From the NCBI RefSeq assembly GCF_001613445.1, contig NZ_BDCJ01000018.1, positions 1-64,000 of the forward strand: a DNA stretch of 64,000 bases. Direction: 5' to 3'. Under the pieces are notes generated by a model, which saw nothing but the letters and a program-made list of their open reading frames with translations, did no database searches and was not told the DNA's origin. Positions 1 through 8,244 of this stretch are shown piece after piece. The stretch is from Nocardia grenadensis NBRC 108939 (GTDB lineage: Bacteria; Actinomycetota; Actinomycetes; Mycobacteriales; Mycobacteriaceae). Numbering within the stretch: position 1 is the stretch's first letter; each line of letters starts with the position of its first letter. The position numbers and the translations under genes were made by a program.

Positions 1-562
1 CCCGGGTGAGCCGGGCCCGGGCCGCGGCCCGTACGAGATGATGCGCCGCCGCCCGCACCGGCTCCCCCGGAGTGAACCCGGCCGCGGAACGCAGTCCCGG
101 CACCGCGTCCAACAGTGCCGAGGAGGCCACCGCGGAATGCGCGTCCACTCGCGCCAGATACACCACCTGGCCGGGCCGGGCGGCGGCGTCCACTTCGGCC
201 ACCGTCGGCGGCCGGCCCTCCGGCCAGCGGGTCTCGTCCCAGCCGTCGGCGAGGATCGCGGCGTCGGGGTGACGGGCGGCGTAGTCGGCGACCAGTTCCA
301 GGCAGTGGGTGAGCGAACGGGCCGCGGCGAGGTCGAGGCCCGCGAGCCGCAGGCCGAGCGCGGTGGTGTGCAGATGGGGTTCCACGAAGGCGGGTGTCAC
401 GAAGGCGCCATCGAGCTCGACGATCTCGGCGTCCGGATGCAGGGCACGTCCGACATGATCGGCGCCGAGCCATACGACGACGCCGTCGGTCACCGCCAGG
501 GCGGTGGCATCGGGCGCACTCGAACTGTAGATCCGGCCTCCGACCAGCAGCTGCGTACTCAC
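1..562 (-). CDS. Amidohydrolase family 3 (YtcJ-like), C-terminus beyond window
   Basis: The first 187 codons of a minus-strand gene are visible; it runs off the left edge. The start is a GTG at 562. The opening beta-sandwich segment (STQLLVGGRIYSS) leads into TPAFVEPHLHTTALG, which carries the HxH metal-binding pair at the start of the barrel, typical of YtcJ-like amidohydrolase_3 enzymes. A later stretch (ADGWDETRWPEGRPPT) also fits this family, in which GWDExxW-type segments are common. Such enzymes hydrolyse amide or imidate bonds of small molecules in the cytoplasm. The substrate cannot be predicted and the catalytic C-terminal half is not seen. It is divergent from the split-barrel oxidoreductase at 684. 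Confidence 0.75.
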   Translation of the reverse strand, partial: MSTQLLVGGRIYSSSAPDATALAVTDGVVVWLGADHVGRALHPDAEIVELDGAFVTPAFVEPHLHTTALGLRLAGLDLAAARSLTHCLELVADYAARHPDAAILADGWDETRWPEGRPPTVAEVDAAARPGQVVYLARVDAHSAVASSALLDAVPGLRSAAGFTPGEPVRAAAHHLVRAAARARLTR

Positions 563-683
563 GGGAGTCCAGTCTGCCGCACCGCTGCCCGGCTCGCGCG
601 GGCCGGTCCGCGCGCGAGCGGGCGGAGCAGCCCCGCGGCGGCGCCGGATCCCGCGCCCGCCCGCGGCGAATTACGCTGCCTCC

Positions 684-1085
684 ATGACCAACACGCTCGG
701 TGCGGTCGGTACCGCCGACTACGTTCTGCTCACCACCTTCCGCAAGGACGGCACCCCGGTGTCCACACCGCTGTGGGCGGTAGCCGAGGACGACAAGCTC
801 TTCGTCTGGACCGTCACCGACAGCTGGAAAGTTAAAAGGCTGCGGCGCAACCCGGAGGTCACGCTGCAATCGTGCGATTACAAGGGCACACCGCGCGGTG
901 AGGTGGTCCACGGCACCGGCCGGGTCCTCGATGCCGACGGCAGCACGCGGGTCCGCCGCCTGATTTGCCGCAAGTACCGGCTCACCGGCCCACTGGTGGT
1001 ATTCGGCAGCGTCCTGCGGCGCGGCAAGTCCGGCACCGTCGGCATCGAACTCACCCCACGGTCCGAGCCCGCCGTCCCGGAATAG
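684..1085 (+). CDS. PPOX-class F420-dependent oxidoreductase (split beta-barrel)
   Basis: A 133-residue flavin/deazaflavin split-barrel protein. It opens with a YVLLTTFRKDGTPVSTPLW strand pair and continues with WKVKRLRRNPEVTL, the usual pattern of the small F420-binding PPOX proteins of mycobacteria and Nocardia. These bind F420 or a flavin and reduce unidentified small molecules in the cytoplasm. The length is normal for the family. A paralogue lies at 28801-29193 on the other strand with the same NPEVTLQ core. The gene is monocistronic and converges on the VOC gene at 1111. Cofactor choice (F420 rather than FMN or haem) is inferred from family membership. Confidence 0.85.
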   Translation: MTNTLGAVGTADYVLLTTFRKDGTPVSTPLWAVAEDDKLFVWTVTDSWKVKRLRRNPEVTLQSCDYKGTPRGEVVHGTGRVLDADGSTRVRRLICRKYRLTGPLVVFGSVLRRGKSGTVGIELTPRSEPAVPE

Positions 1086-1110
1086 CCGACCGTCGTCCCG
1101 GCCTGTCGGG

Positions 1111-1830
1111 TCAATCGACGTGGGGCCGTAACCATTCCTCGAGGTCGTCTGCCGCGCCGAGCTCGGCGGCGAGTTCCGCCCGCTCGGTGTCGGTCAACCC
1201 CAGTGCCGATAGGTCGGCCCGGCGCTCGGCGGCCTTGTCCGGGTTTCCGCGCGCGACGGCGAGTTCGGCCAGTGCCGCCAAGGCACGTGCGCGGTCCAGC
1301 ACACCGGCCGCCCCGCCGTGGCGGCGCAGCCCCGATTCGAGTGTTCGTTCGGCGGCCTTGTCGTCGTTCTTGGAATCGCGCAGGATCCGCGCATTGTCGA
1401 GCACTCGGGCAAGGCCGGTCAGTTTCGCCGATCCGCCGTACTCGATTTCCGTGGGCTCCGTTCTGGCGATATAGATCACTCGGTTGCCGTCCGGGTCGAT
1501 GAGAGTGAACCTGGTCTGCCCGGCACGGAAGCGCGTGATCCGCCCGGGACCCTGCGCGGGGATCCGGCCGAACCGTTCGCGTAGCGCGGTACTGAAGTGG
1601 CGATGCCGGTCCGCGACATCGTCGACCATGACCAGACAACCCGCCTCCTCCTTACCTGCGTGCCCCGCGGGAGCGGAGGTGAAGTGGAGGTCGCAGTCGT
1701 GCGCCGAGATCGCGCCGTAGACGTACGGCTTGGTCTGTTCGTAGGTGACCGTGTAACCGAGCGCCCGGTAGAAGTCGAGCGTGCGGGCCAGATCGTGTGT
1801 GGGCAGCACCGGTACCGCGGTATCTCCCAT
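1111..1830 (-). CDS. VOC (glyoxalase/bleomycin-resistance) family protein with helical C-terminal extension
   Basis: About 239 residues. The first 120 form a VOC domain (VPVLPTHDLARTLDFYRALG; later FTLIDPDGNRVIYI), the fold of glyoxalases, extradiol dioxygenases and antibiotic-binding proteins. The last 110 residues are helical and Ala/Arg/Glu-rich, resembling a short TPR-like tail found after VOC domains in some actinobacterial proteins. The ATG at 1830 is chosen because GGGAGGG lies 5 nt upstream; an in-frame ATG at 1851 would place that ribosome-binding site inside the gene. The gene is divergent from a PadR regulator, and the 104-bp gap holds two related palindromes, so it is probably a PadR target. 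The substrate or bound drug is unknown. Confidence 0.8.
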   Translation of the reverse strand: MGDTAVPVLPTHDLARTLDFYRALGYTVTYEQTKPYVYGAISAHDCDLHFTSAPAGHAGKEEAGCLVMVDDVADRHRHFSTALRERFGRIPAQGPGRITRFRAGQTRFTLIDPDGNRVIYIARTEPTEIEYGGSAKLTGLARVLDNARILRDSKNDDKAAERTLESGLRRHGGAAGVLDRARALAALAELAVARGNPDKAAERRADLSALGLTDTERAELAAELGAADDLEEWLRPHVD

Positions 1831-1844
1831 GAGAACCCTCCCAA

Positions 1845-1900
1845 TAGTCAATTTTGACTACCTGAAGTTAGGTCACTCGGCATTCGGAAGTCAAATTTGA
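1845..1900. promoter_or_regulatory. Two PadR operator-like palindromes between VOC and padR genes
   Basis: Positions 1845-1860 read TAGTCAATTTTGACTA (7-bp arms, 2-bp spacer), and 1891-1900 read TCAAATTTGA. Both share the core TCAA-NN-TTGA, with centres 43 bp apart, about four helical turns. They lie in the only AT-rich patch between the divergent VOC (start 1830) and PadR (start 1935) genes. PadR proteins usually bind dyads in the promoter they share with a divergent target, so dual control is likely. Binding is inferred, not shown. Confidence 0.6.
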
Positions 1901-1934
1901 GTACCGTACTGTTCGGGTGACGGAAGGAGCGCCG

Positions 1935-2489
1935 ATGGCGGCGGTACGGTTGCTGGTTCTCGGAGTGGCACGGCGGCAGCAGCCGACCCACGGTTACGCG
2001 GTGCGCCGCGAACTGCTGTCCTGGCGCGCCGATACCTGGACCAATGTGCAGCCCGGCTCCATCTACCACGCCGTGAAACAGCTCACCCAGGAGGGAAAGC
2101 TCCGCACCCTCGGCACCGAGGACGGCGGCCGGGGACCGGGCCGTACCCTGTTCGAACTCACCCCCGCCGGCGAGGCGGAATTCCTGGAGCGCATGAACGA
2201 GGCGCTGACCAGCGTGGACATGGAGGAACTCGGTGCCGGTATCGCCTTCATGGACGCCCTGCCGCGCGCCCATGTGATCGCGAAACTACGCGAACAGCGG
2301 GAGCGCAGCCGCGCGATCCGCGATGAGCTGCTGACCATGGTCGGTGACTATCCGGGTCGCTACGAGCCCCCGCACGCCACCGATCTGCTCGAATTGTGGA
2401 GCGGGGTCTTCGACAATCTCACCGGCTGGACCGCCGGTGTACTGGATCGGCTGGAGCGGGGCGAGTACCGCATGGCCGACGATTCCTAG
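1935..2489 (+). CDS. PadR family transcriptional regulator
   Basis: A 184-residue PadR repressor. Residues 3-90 are the winged helix-turn-helix (VRLLVLGVARRQQPTHGYAV, then GSIYHAVKQLTQEGKL and the wing RTLFELTPAG). The remaining part is the helical PadR C-terminal dimerisation domain. The ATG at 1935 is preferred over a GTG at 1917 because GGAG is 5 nt upstream of it and would be coding otherwise. The protein likely binds the TCAA-NN-TTGA palindromes just upstream and controls itself and the divergent VOC gene. The effector is unknown. Its stop overlaps the end of the convergent fxsA gene by 4 bp. Confidence 0.9.
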   Translation: MAAVRLLVLGVARRQQPTHGYAVRRELLSWRADTWTNVQPGSIYHAVKQLTQEGKLRTLGTEDGGRGPGRTLFELTPAGEAEFLERMNEALTSVDMEELGAGIAFMDALPRAHVIAKLREQRERSRAIRDELLTMVGDYPGRYEPPHATDLLELWSGVFDNLTGWTAGVLDRLERGEYRMADDS

Positions 2490-2992
2490 ATCCCGCGCGG
2501 CTCCGCGGGCGGGAGCCGCTTTTCCACGATAGTGCTCGAGTGCGGTCGCTCGTCGGTGTACCACTCGCTCACCACGACACCGTCCACGACATCGGCATCG
2601 ATCACCGTGGACCGGTACGGTGCGGCCGCGGCGATCTTGGCGACGCGGCGCGCGGCCAGGGCCGCCAGTACCGGGCGGAACAGCGCGCGGGTCGGCGGGA
2701 TGAGTATCAGCAGGCCCACCACCGAGGTGACCGGGCCGGGAACGAACATCAGCAGGCTGCCCGCCCCCACCAGCGCGCCGTCGGCGACCGCGGCTCCCGG
2801 GGTGATCTCACCACGCGAGGCGCGGCGGAACTGTTCTCCCACCCGACGCCACTGCGAGCCGAGCAGCAACATGCCCGCGGCGGAACTGGCGATGAGCAAC
2901 AGGATGGCGGGAACGGCGCCGAGCCAGGCGACGGCGGCGGCGAAGACTGCGATCTCGACGACGAGGTAGACGAGGAAACCGAGGACGGGCAT
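2486..2992 (-). CDS. fxsA: FxsA family membrane protein
   Basis: A 168-residue membrane protein with hydrophobic segments at about residues 1-22, 25-47 and 75-100. It carries the FxsA pattern: an N-terminal two-helix unit ending in GSQWRRVGEQFRR, then a hairpin GALVGAGSLLMFVPGPVTSV. FxsA in Escherichia coli alleviates phage T7 exclusion by F plasmids; its normal role in actinobacteria is unknown. The hydrophilic C-terminal tail (residues 120-168) is longer than the E. coli core. Start is the ATG at 2992. The end overlaps the convergent padR stop by 4 bp. Confidence 0.85.
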   Translation of the reverse strand: MPVLGFLVYLVVEIAVFAAAVAWLGAVPAILLLIASSAAGMLLLGSQWRRVGEQFRRASRGEITPGAAVADGALVGAGSLLMFVPGPVTSVVGLLILIPPTRALFRPVLAALAARRVAKIAAAAPYRSTVIDADVVDGVVVSEWYTDERPHSSTIVEKRLPPAEPRGI

Positions 2993-3162
2993 GGGCGAAC
3001 CTTTCGGTCGGACTACCCGGACAACGAACGAGATGTCCGATTTTCTCCCGAAACCCTCGATTGCCCGGCTTCCGATGCCGGGAAGCCCGGACTCCGCTTC
3101 CGGATCCCGGCCGGCCGCAGCGCCGGTTCCGCGTTCCGGGCCGCCCGCCCGGATCCCGATGC

Positions 3163-3831
3163 TCAGCCGCCCGGACGTACCACGCCGGTCTCGTAGGCCA
3201 GCACCACCGCCTGCACCCGGTCCCGCAGGCCCAGTTTGGTCAGTACCCGGCCGACGTGGGTCTTCACCGTGGCTTCGGACAGGAACAGCTGGCCGGCGAT
3301 CTCGGCGTTGGACCGTCCGGCAGCGATCTGTTCGAGCACTTCGCGCTCGCGGGCGGTGAGCACCTCGAGGATGGCGGGGTCGCGCGAGGGCGTGGGTTCT
3401 TCGGCGATCAACCGGTCGAGGAGGCGTTTGGTGACCTTCGGCGACACCACCGCGTCCCCGGCCGCGACGCTGCGGATGGCCGAGATCAGGTCCTCGGGCG
3501 GGGTGTCCTTGAGCAGGAACCCGCTCGCGCCGGCACGCAGCGCGCCCAGAGCGTGTTCGTCGAGGTCGAAGGTCGTCATCACCAGGACGCGGGCGCCGTG
3601 GTCGGCCTCCAGGATGCGACCGGTGGCGGTCACTCCGTCCACGACCGGCATCCGGACGTCCATGAGCACCACATCGGGGGTGAGCTCGGCGGCCCGGGCG
3701 ACCGCCGTGGCGCCGTTGTCGGCTTCGCCGACCACCTCGATATCGGGGTGTGCGCCGAGCACCATTTTGAGTCCTACGCGCATGAGTTCCTGGTCGTCCA
3801 CAACGAGCACGGTGATCGGCACGGATTCCAA
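3163..3831 (-). CDS. NarL/LuxR-type response regulator
   Basis: A 222-residue two-domain response regulator. The receiver domain has the acidic pair D12/D13, phospho-acceptor D58 (VVLMDVRMPVVDG), T86 and K108. The LuxR-type HTH spans about residues 155-222 (LTAREREVLEQIAAGRSNAE, then a KTHVGRVLTKLG recognition helix). It is the partner of the histidine kinase encoded 18 nt upstream in the same transcript. The stimulus and target promoters are not indicated by the neighbours. All key receiver residues are present, so it should be phosphorylatable. Confidence 0.95.
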   Translation of the reverse strand: MESVPITVLVVDDQELMRVGLKMVLGAHPDIEVVGEADNGATAVARAAELTPDVVLMDVRMPVVDGVTATGRILEADHGARVLVMTTFDLDEHALGALRAGASGFLLKDTPPEDLISAIRSVAAGDAVVSPKVTKRLLDRLIAEEPTPSRDPAILEVLTAREREVLEQIAAGRSNAEIAGQLFLSEATVKTHVGRVLTKLGLRDRVQAVVLAYETGVVRPGG

Positions 3832-3849
3832 TGTAGTGGCGGCCGGTAC

Positions 3850-5019
3850 CTATTCCCGATCCGGTGCGGACAGCGGAATCCGCGCGTATACCCGCCAGGC
3901 GCCATCGGGCCGTCGCCCGGCCTCGAGACTGCCGCCGAGCACCGCCATCCGTTCGCGCATTCCGGCCAGGCCCAGGCCGCTGCCCTCGATCCGGTCCTCG
4001 GGCCGTACCGGGACGCCACCGGAGTCGACGACCTCCACCTCGATATGGTCGGCGTGCCGCCGCACCCGCACCCACGCCTTCGGGTGGGCGCCGGCGTGGC
4101 GGAGGGTGTTGGTCAGCGCTTCCTGCACGATGCGGTGGGTGCCCAGACTGATCTCGGGCGCGACGCCGTCCAGTTCGCCGGCAAGTTCCAGTTCGACCGC
4201 CAGGCCCGCGTCCCGCATCAGCTGCACCACCGCGGCGAGCCCCGCCGTCCCGTGCTGGGGGACTTCGTCGGGGGCGTGTTCGGTGCGCAGCAGCGCGACG
4301 GTGCGGCGGAGTTCGCGCAATGCCTCGCGGCCGGTCCCGGCAATGGTGACCAGCGCCTGTTCGGTGGTGCCGGGGTCGGTGCGCAGGGCGAACCGCGCGC
4401 CGTCGGCCTGGACGATCATCACGCTCACCGCGTGCGCGACCACATCGTGCAGTTCCCGGGCGATCCGGGTGCGCTCGGCCGAGACCGCGTCGTGCGCACG
4501 GCGTTCCCGGTCGGAGTCGGCGACGGCCAGCCGGGCCGCCACCTCCGCGTCGTAGGCGCGGCGGGCACCGGTGAACTCGCCCAGCGCCCAGCACAGGGCG
4601 AAGAACACCGAGACGAACGCGAGGTCCCCGGCCCGGAATCCGCTCAGCAGCGCCATCCCGTACGCGGTATCGGCGACCAGCGCCAGCACGTACCAGAGTC
4701 CGGCGCGCCGGCCGACATAGGCGACCAACGTGTACAGCATGACCCCGTGGCCGATCAGCGCCGCGTGCCCGGTGGGGTCGCCGACGAGGTAGCCGATGGT
4801 GCTGGCGCAGATCGACAGTGCCATGAAGGTGACCGCCATGGCCCGCGGATAGATGCGGCGCAGCACGATCGGGAGCGGGATGAGCACCGAGAACACCAGG
4901 AAGGCGGCGAGGTGGGTGCTGTCGCGGGCCATGGTGAGGTCGAACACCAGCAGCGCCGCCGCGAGCGCGGAGTCCGCGACGACGGGGTTGTCTCGAAGCC
5001 ACAGAATGAACCGGCGCAC
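3850..5019 (-). CDS. NarL-type sensor histidine kinase (HisKA_3)
   Basis: A 389-residue membrane kinase. Residues 15-150 hold about five hydrophobic segments forming a small sensor module with little extracytoplasmic sequence, so the signal may be sensed in or at the membrane. A coiled-coil-like linker (about 155-185) precedes the HisKA_3 dimerisation helix with phospho-acceptor H191 (ARELHDVVAHAVSVM). The HATPase domain follows, with N-box QEALTNTLRHAG and a G-box GSGLGLAGMRER near residues 345-360. It forms an operon with the response regulator at 3163. The ligand is unknown. Confidence 0.95.
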   Translation of the reverse strand: MRRFILWLRDNPVVADSALAAALLVFDLTMARDSTHLAAFLVFSVLIPLPIVLRRIYPRAMAVTFMALSICASTIGYLVGDPTGHAALIGHGVMLYTLVAYVGRRAGLWYVLALVADTAYGMALLSGFRAGDLAFVSVFFALCWALGEFTGARRAYDAEVAARLAVADSDRERRAHDAVSAERTRIARELHDVVAHAVSVMIVQADGARFALRTDPGTTEQALVTIAGTGREALRELRRTVALLRTEHAPDEVPQHGTAGLAAVVQLMRDAGLAVELELAGELDGVAPEISLGTHRIVQEALTNTLRHAGAHPKAWVRVRRHADHIEVEVVDSGGVPVRPEDRIEGSGLGLAGMRERMAVLGGSLEAGRRPDGAWRVYARIPLSAPDRE

Positions 5020-5100
5020 CCGCCCAGCCTAGGAGTACGGCTCCGGCCGGCTCCGTGAGCGGGTGATCTCCACCCGCGGACCGTCTGGTTCGCTTGGCGG

Positions 5101-5868
5101 GTGGATGTGACCGACTGGCTGATGCTGCTTCCGGCCGCGGCCGCCGCAGGCTGGGTGGACGCCGTGGTGGGCGGTGGCGGCCTGATCGTGCTGCCGACCC
5201 TGCTGCTGGTGGCCCCCGGCCTCGCGCCGCAGACGGCACTGGGTACCAACAAGCTGGCGGCGGTCGCGGGTACGGCCACGGCGGCGGCTACCTTCGCCCG
5301 GAAGGTTCCGCTCCAGTGGCGGCTGCTGATACCAGCCGCCGCACTGTCGGCGATCACCGCGGCGGCGGGCGCGGCGGCGGTGGCGCTCATCGACCGAGAC
5401 CTGTTCATCCCGACCGTGCTGGTGGTGCTGATCGGGGTGGCGATCTTCGTCACGGCCCGTCCCACGATCGGGATCACGCTGGCTGCCCACCCCCCGTCGC
5501 GGCGCAAGATCGTGCTGGTGGTGGCGCTGGCCGCGGGTCTGATCGGCGCCTACGACGGACTGCTCGGCCCCGGCACGGGAACGTTCCTGATCATTACTTT
5601 CGCCACCCTGCTCGGCACCGAGTTCGTCCGGGCGGCGGCGATGGCGAAAGTGATCAACTGCGGCTCGAATATCGGGGCGCTGATCTACTTCGGCGCCACC
5701 GGGCACGTGCTGTGGGCGCTGGGCGCGGCGATGGCGCTGGCCAATATCGCGGGCGCGGTGCTGGGTTCGCGGATGGCACTGGACCGCGGCGCGGAGTTCG
5801 TCCGCGCGGTGCTGCTGGTGGTCGTGGTCGCCATGGTGATCCGGCTGGGCTGGCAGCAGTTCGGCTGA
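5101..5868 (+). CDS. Sulfite exporter TauE/SafE family membrane protein
   Basis: A 255-residue polytopic membrane protein with about eight hydrophobic helices arranged as two related halves. The family signatures are GWVDAVVGGGGLIVLPTLLL near residues 18-40 and the second-half repeat GAYDGLLGPGTGTFLIITF. TauE/SafE proteins move small anionic sulfur compounds or organic acids across the cytoplasmic membrane. GTG at 5101 is taken as start; a second GTG at 5107 is possible and no strong ribosome-binding site separates them. The gene stands alone, divergent from the two-component operon, so its substrate is not indicated. Confidence 0.85.
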   Translation: MDVTDWLMLLPAAAAAGWVDAVVGGGGLIVLPTLLLVAPGLAPQTALGTNKLAAVAGTATAAATFARKVPLQWRLLIPAAALSAITAAAGAAAVALIDRDLFIPTVLVVLIGVAIFVTARPTIGITLAAHPPSRRKIVLVVALAAGLIGAYDGLLGPGTGTFLIITFATLLGTEFVRAAAMAKVINCGSNIGALIYFGATGHVLWALGAAMALANIAGAVLGSRMALDRGAEFVRAVLLVVVVAMVIRLGWQQFG

Positions 5869-5993
5869 AGACGCGCACCGCGGGCCGCTCGTCCGGGGCC
5901 GGTTGCGCCGGAGTTCCCCACCGCAACCGGCCCCGCCCCGCGGACCGCTGTGCCCCACGACACGATCCGGGGCCTGCCCCGGTCCTCGCATCG

Positions 5994-7439
5994 TTACGGG
6001 CGTGCCTCGCTCCGGATATCCATCACGACCGCCTTGGGTTCGGTGAAGAACTCACGGCTGAAGTTGCCGCCCTCGCGGCCCACCCCCGAGTCGCCGACCC
6101 CGCCGAACGGGGCCCTGAGGTCTCGGACGAAGAAGCAGTTGACCCATACGGTTCCCGCACGCAGCAGCGCGGAGACCCGGTGCGCCCGGGACAGGTTCTC
6201 GGTGAACACCATCGCGTTCAGCCCGAACGGGGTGTCGTTGGCCCGGCCGATGGCTTCGGCTTCGGAATCGAACGGAGTCATGACAACAACCGGGCCGAAG
6301 ATCTCCTCCCGGCAGACCCGGGCGTCGGCGGGAGCGTCGGTGACAACGGTCGGACGGACCGTCCACCCCTCCCCCATTCCGCCCATCACCGTGGTGCCGC
6401 CGTCGGCAGCGACGCCCTCCAGGAAAGAGCGCACCTTGGTGTAGTGCTCCGCGGAGGCCAGCGGGCCGAGCTGTGTCGCCGGATCTTTGGGATCACCCAG
6501 GACCAACGCGTCGGCCACCTCGCAGAAGCGGCGCAGGAAGGCGTCGTAGATACCGCGTTCGACGAACAGGCGACTACCGGCGAGGCAGACCTGTCCCGCA
6601 TTGCTGAAGATGGCCTTGATCGACCACTGCACAGCGGATTCGAGATCCGCGTCGGCGAATACGATATTGGCGCCCTTACCGCCCAGCTCGAGGCTCACCG
6701 GTGTCAGGTTGCCGGCCGCCGCCCGGGCGATGGCGCGGCCGGTGTTCGATTCACCGGTGAAGGTGATGCGGTCCACCCGGGCGTCCGTGGTGAGCGCCTC
6801 ACCCACCGAATCCGGCCCGAACCCGTGCACGACATTGAGCACGCCCGGGGGCATACCGGCCTCGTGTGCGAGCCGGGCCAGAATCGTCGCCGAGTGCGGC
6901 GTGTCCTCGGCGGGTTTGAGCACGACGGTGTTTCCCCAGGCCAAGGCCGGTGCGATCTTCCATGTTTCGAGCATCAGCGGGAAGTTCCACGGCGCGATGG
7001 CCGCGACCACACCGGCCGATTCGAATCTCGTGTACGCGTGGTGGCCGGAGTCCATCGGCAGCGTCTCGGCCGACGACATGCGCGCGTGGTCGGCGAAGAA
7101 CCGGAAGTTCAGCGCCGAGCGCGGAACGTCCTTGGACGAGCTGTCGGCGATGGGTTTGCCCATATCCATGGTGTCGGCCATCGCCAGCTCGTGTGTGTTC
7201 GCATCGATGAGATCGGCCAGCCGGTGCAGAATCTGCCCCCGCTCGGCGAAACCCATCCGCGGCCACGGGCCCGAGTCGAAGGCTTCGCGGGCCGCCGCGA
7301 CGGCGAGATCGGCTTCCGCGGGTCCGCCCAGCGCGACCTCGGTGCGCACCTCGCGAGTCCACGGGTCGATATTGTCGAAGCGGCCGTTGTCCTTCGACTC
7401 GACTTCTTTTCCATCGATGAAGTGGGTGATCAGTTCCAT
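5994..7439 (-). CDS. Aldehyde dehydrogenase, 2-hydroxymuconic (or 2-aminomuconic) semialdehyde type
   Basis: A 481-residue NAD-dependent aldehyde dehydrogenase with oxyanion N152 (PWNFP), K175, general base E251 (SLELGGKG) and nucleophile C285 (NAGQVCLAGSR). The C-terminal stretch VWVNCFFVRDLRAPFGG closely follows the XylG/DmpC 2-hydroxymuconic semialdehyde dehydrogenases. It is the last gene of the catabolic operon, 2 nt after the tautomerase. The expected reaction is oxidation of the semialdehyde made by ring cleavage and decarboxylation to 2-hydroxymuconate, or to 2-aminomuconate if the substrate carries an amino group. Sequence inspection cannot separate the two; the pathway position is well supported. 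Confidence 0.85.
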   Translation of the reverse strand: MELITHFIDGKEVESKDNGRFDNIDPWTREVRTEVALGGPAEADLAVAAAREAFDSGPWPRMGFAERGQILHRLADLIDANTHELAMADTMDMGKPIADSSSKDVPRSALNFRFFADHARMSSAETLPMDSGHHAYTRFESAGVVAAIAPWNFPLMLETWKIAPALAWGNTVVLKPAEDTPHSATILARLAHEAGMPPGVLNVVHGFGPDSVGEALTTDARVDRITFTGESNTGRAIARAAAGNLTPVSLELGGKGANIVFADADLESAVQWSIKAIFSNAGQVCLAGSRLFVERGIYDAFLRRFCEVADALVLGDPKDPATQLGPLASAEHYTKVRSFLEGVAADGGTTVMGGMGEGWTVRPTVVTDAPADARVCREEIFGPVVVMTPFDSEAEAIGRANDTPFGLNAMVFTENLSRAHRVSALLRAGTVWVNCFFVRDLRAPFGGVGDSGVGREGGNFSREFFTEPKAVVMDIRSEARP

Positions 7440-7441
7440 GG

Positions 7442-7633
7442 CTATCTGTCTCGTTCCTCAATGGTGACGTCGCCGGCCGCCCAGTGGGAACCGGGAACCT
7501 CCCGGACGACGACGCGAATACTGGGCAGCGGTGCCCCGGTGGATTCGGCGGTGGCATGGGTGAGTCTGGAGATCAGGTCACGTAGGACCTCCGGACTGCG
7601 TCCTTCCACGAGCGTTACTTCGACGAAGGGCAT
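7442..7633 (-). CDS. 4-Oxalocrotonate tautomerase
   Basis: A 63-residue tautomerase. After removal of Met the N-terminal residue is the catalytic base Pro1 (MPFVEVTLVEGRS). Arg11 and Arg39 fall at exactly the positions used by classical 4-OT, and Trp50 takes the place of the usual active-site aromatic Phe50. It converts 2-hydroxymuconate to 4-oxalocrotonate (2-oxohex-3-enedioate), linking the dehydrogenase downstream to the divergent decarboxylase at 15891. Its start lies 19 nt inside the isochorismatase-like gene, indicating translational coupling. The small size is normal; members of the family work as hexamers. Confidence 0.92.
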   Translation of the reverse strand: MPFVEVTLVEGRSPEVLRDLISRLTHATAESTGAPLPSIRVVVREVPGSHWAAGDVTIEERDR

Positions 7634-8244
7634 CCGCGCACCGCCTCGAAACGTGTCACCAGGGCATCGACGGATTCGATACGGGCGAACACGGTGCCCA
7701 TAACACGCAGACTGTTCTCGTGCAGGTCGGGGAAGTACCCGGCGACGGCATCGCGGGCCACCACCACCTCGAGATCGCGGAAGAACGCGTCCCGGACGGT
7801 GGATTCGACGCAGAAGTCGGTGCGCACACCCGCCACCGCCATCCCGGTGACCCCGGCCAGCGTCTCGACCAGCGAGGTTCGGTAGAAGGCACTGAAGCGC
7901 TGTTTGACGACGACGGGGTCCTCGGACCGGACATCGAGTCCGGCCACCAGCTCGCTGCCCCAGGTGCCGGTCCGAAGGCCTGCGGCGGCGAGAAAAGGAC
8001 TGCGCTGCGCGAGTATTCCGAGCTCGGAATCGTCGGCCCACTCCATCCGCACCCAGATGACCGGCACCTGCGCCGCCCGGGCGGCACTCACCAGGGTGTT
8101 GATGCGGTCGACCAGTGCGGGCAGATCGCGAACGACCAGGCCGGCCTGCGCGAAGACCCCGTCCGGATGGCAGTAGTCGTTCTGCATATCGATGACGACC
8201 ACCGCCCCGATCCCGTACTCGGAGCTCGGCGCCGCGGCGGTCAT
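7615..8244 (-). CDS. Isochorismatase-family (cysteine) hydrolase
   Basis: A 209-residue isochorismatase-fold hydrolase with the catalytic triad D19 (VVVIDMQNDY), K114 (VVVKQRFSAFY) and C145 (RTDFCVESTVRDAFF). An intact Asp-Lys-Cys triad indicates an amidase-like hydrolase (nicotinamidase, maleamate hydrolase, N-carbamoyl hydrolase or ureidoacrylate hydrolase type) rather than a true isochorismatase, which lacks the cysteine. Its ATG overlaps the GntR stop (ATGA) and its 3' end overlaps the tautomerase gene. No standard 4-oxalocrotonate pathway needs an amide hydrolase, so it may remove nitrogen from the substrate or an intermediate. The exact bond cleaved is not predictable. Confidence 0.85.
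   Translation of the reverse strand: MTAAAPSSEYGIGAVVVIDMQNDYCHPDGVFAQAGLVVRDLPALVDRINTLVSAARAAQVPVIWVRMEWADDSELGILAQRSPFLAAAGLRTGTWGSELVAGLDVRSEDPVVVKQRFSAFYRTSLVETLAGVTGMAVAGVRTDFCVESTVRDAFFRDLEVVVARDAVAGYFPDLHENSLRVMGTVFARIESVDALVTRFEAVRGCPSSK

Noticed and set aside
2486..5239. A 917-codon minus-strand open frame across the fxsA, response regulator and kinase genes
   Set aside because: Only its last 168 codons (FxsA) have a family pattern and a start; the rest is low-complexity Arg/Pro/Gly sequence antiparallel or out of frame to the kinase genes, a GC-rich shadow.
5094..7703. An 869-codon plus-strand open frame over the TauE and aldehyde dehydrogenase genes
   Set aside because: It is out of frame with TauE and antisense to the dehydrogenase, with no recognisable domain.
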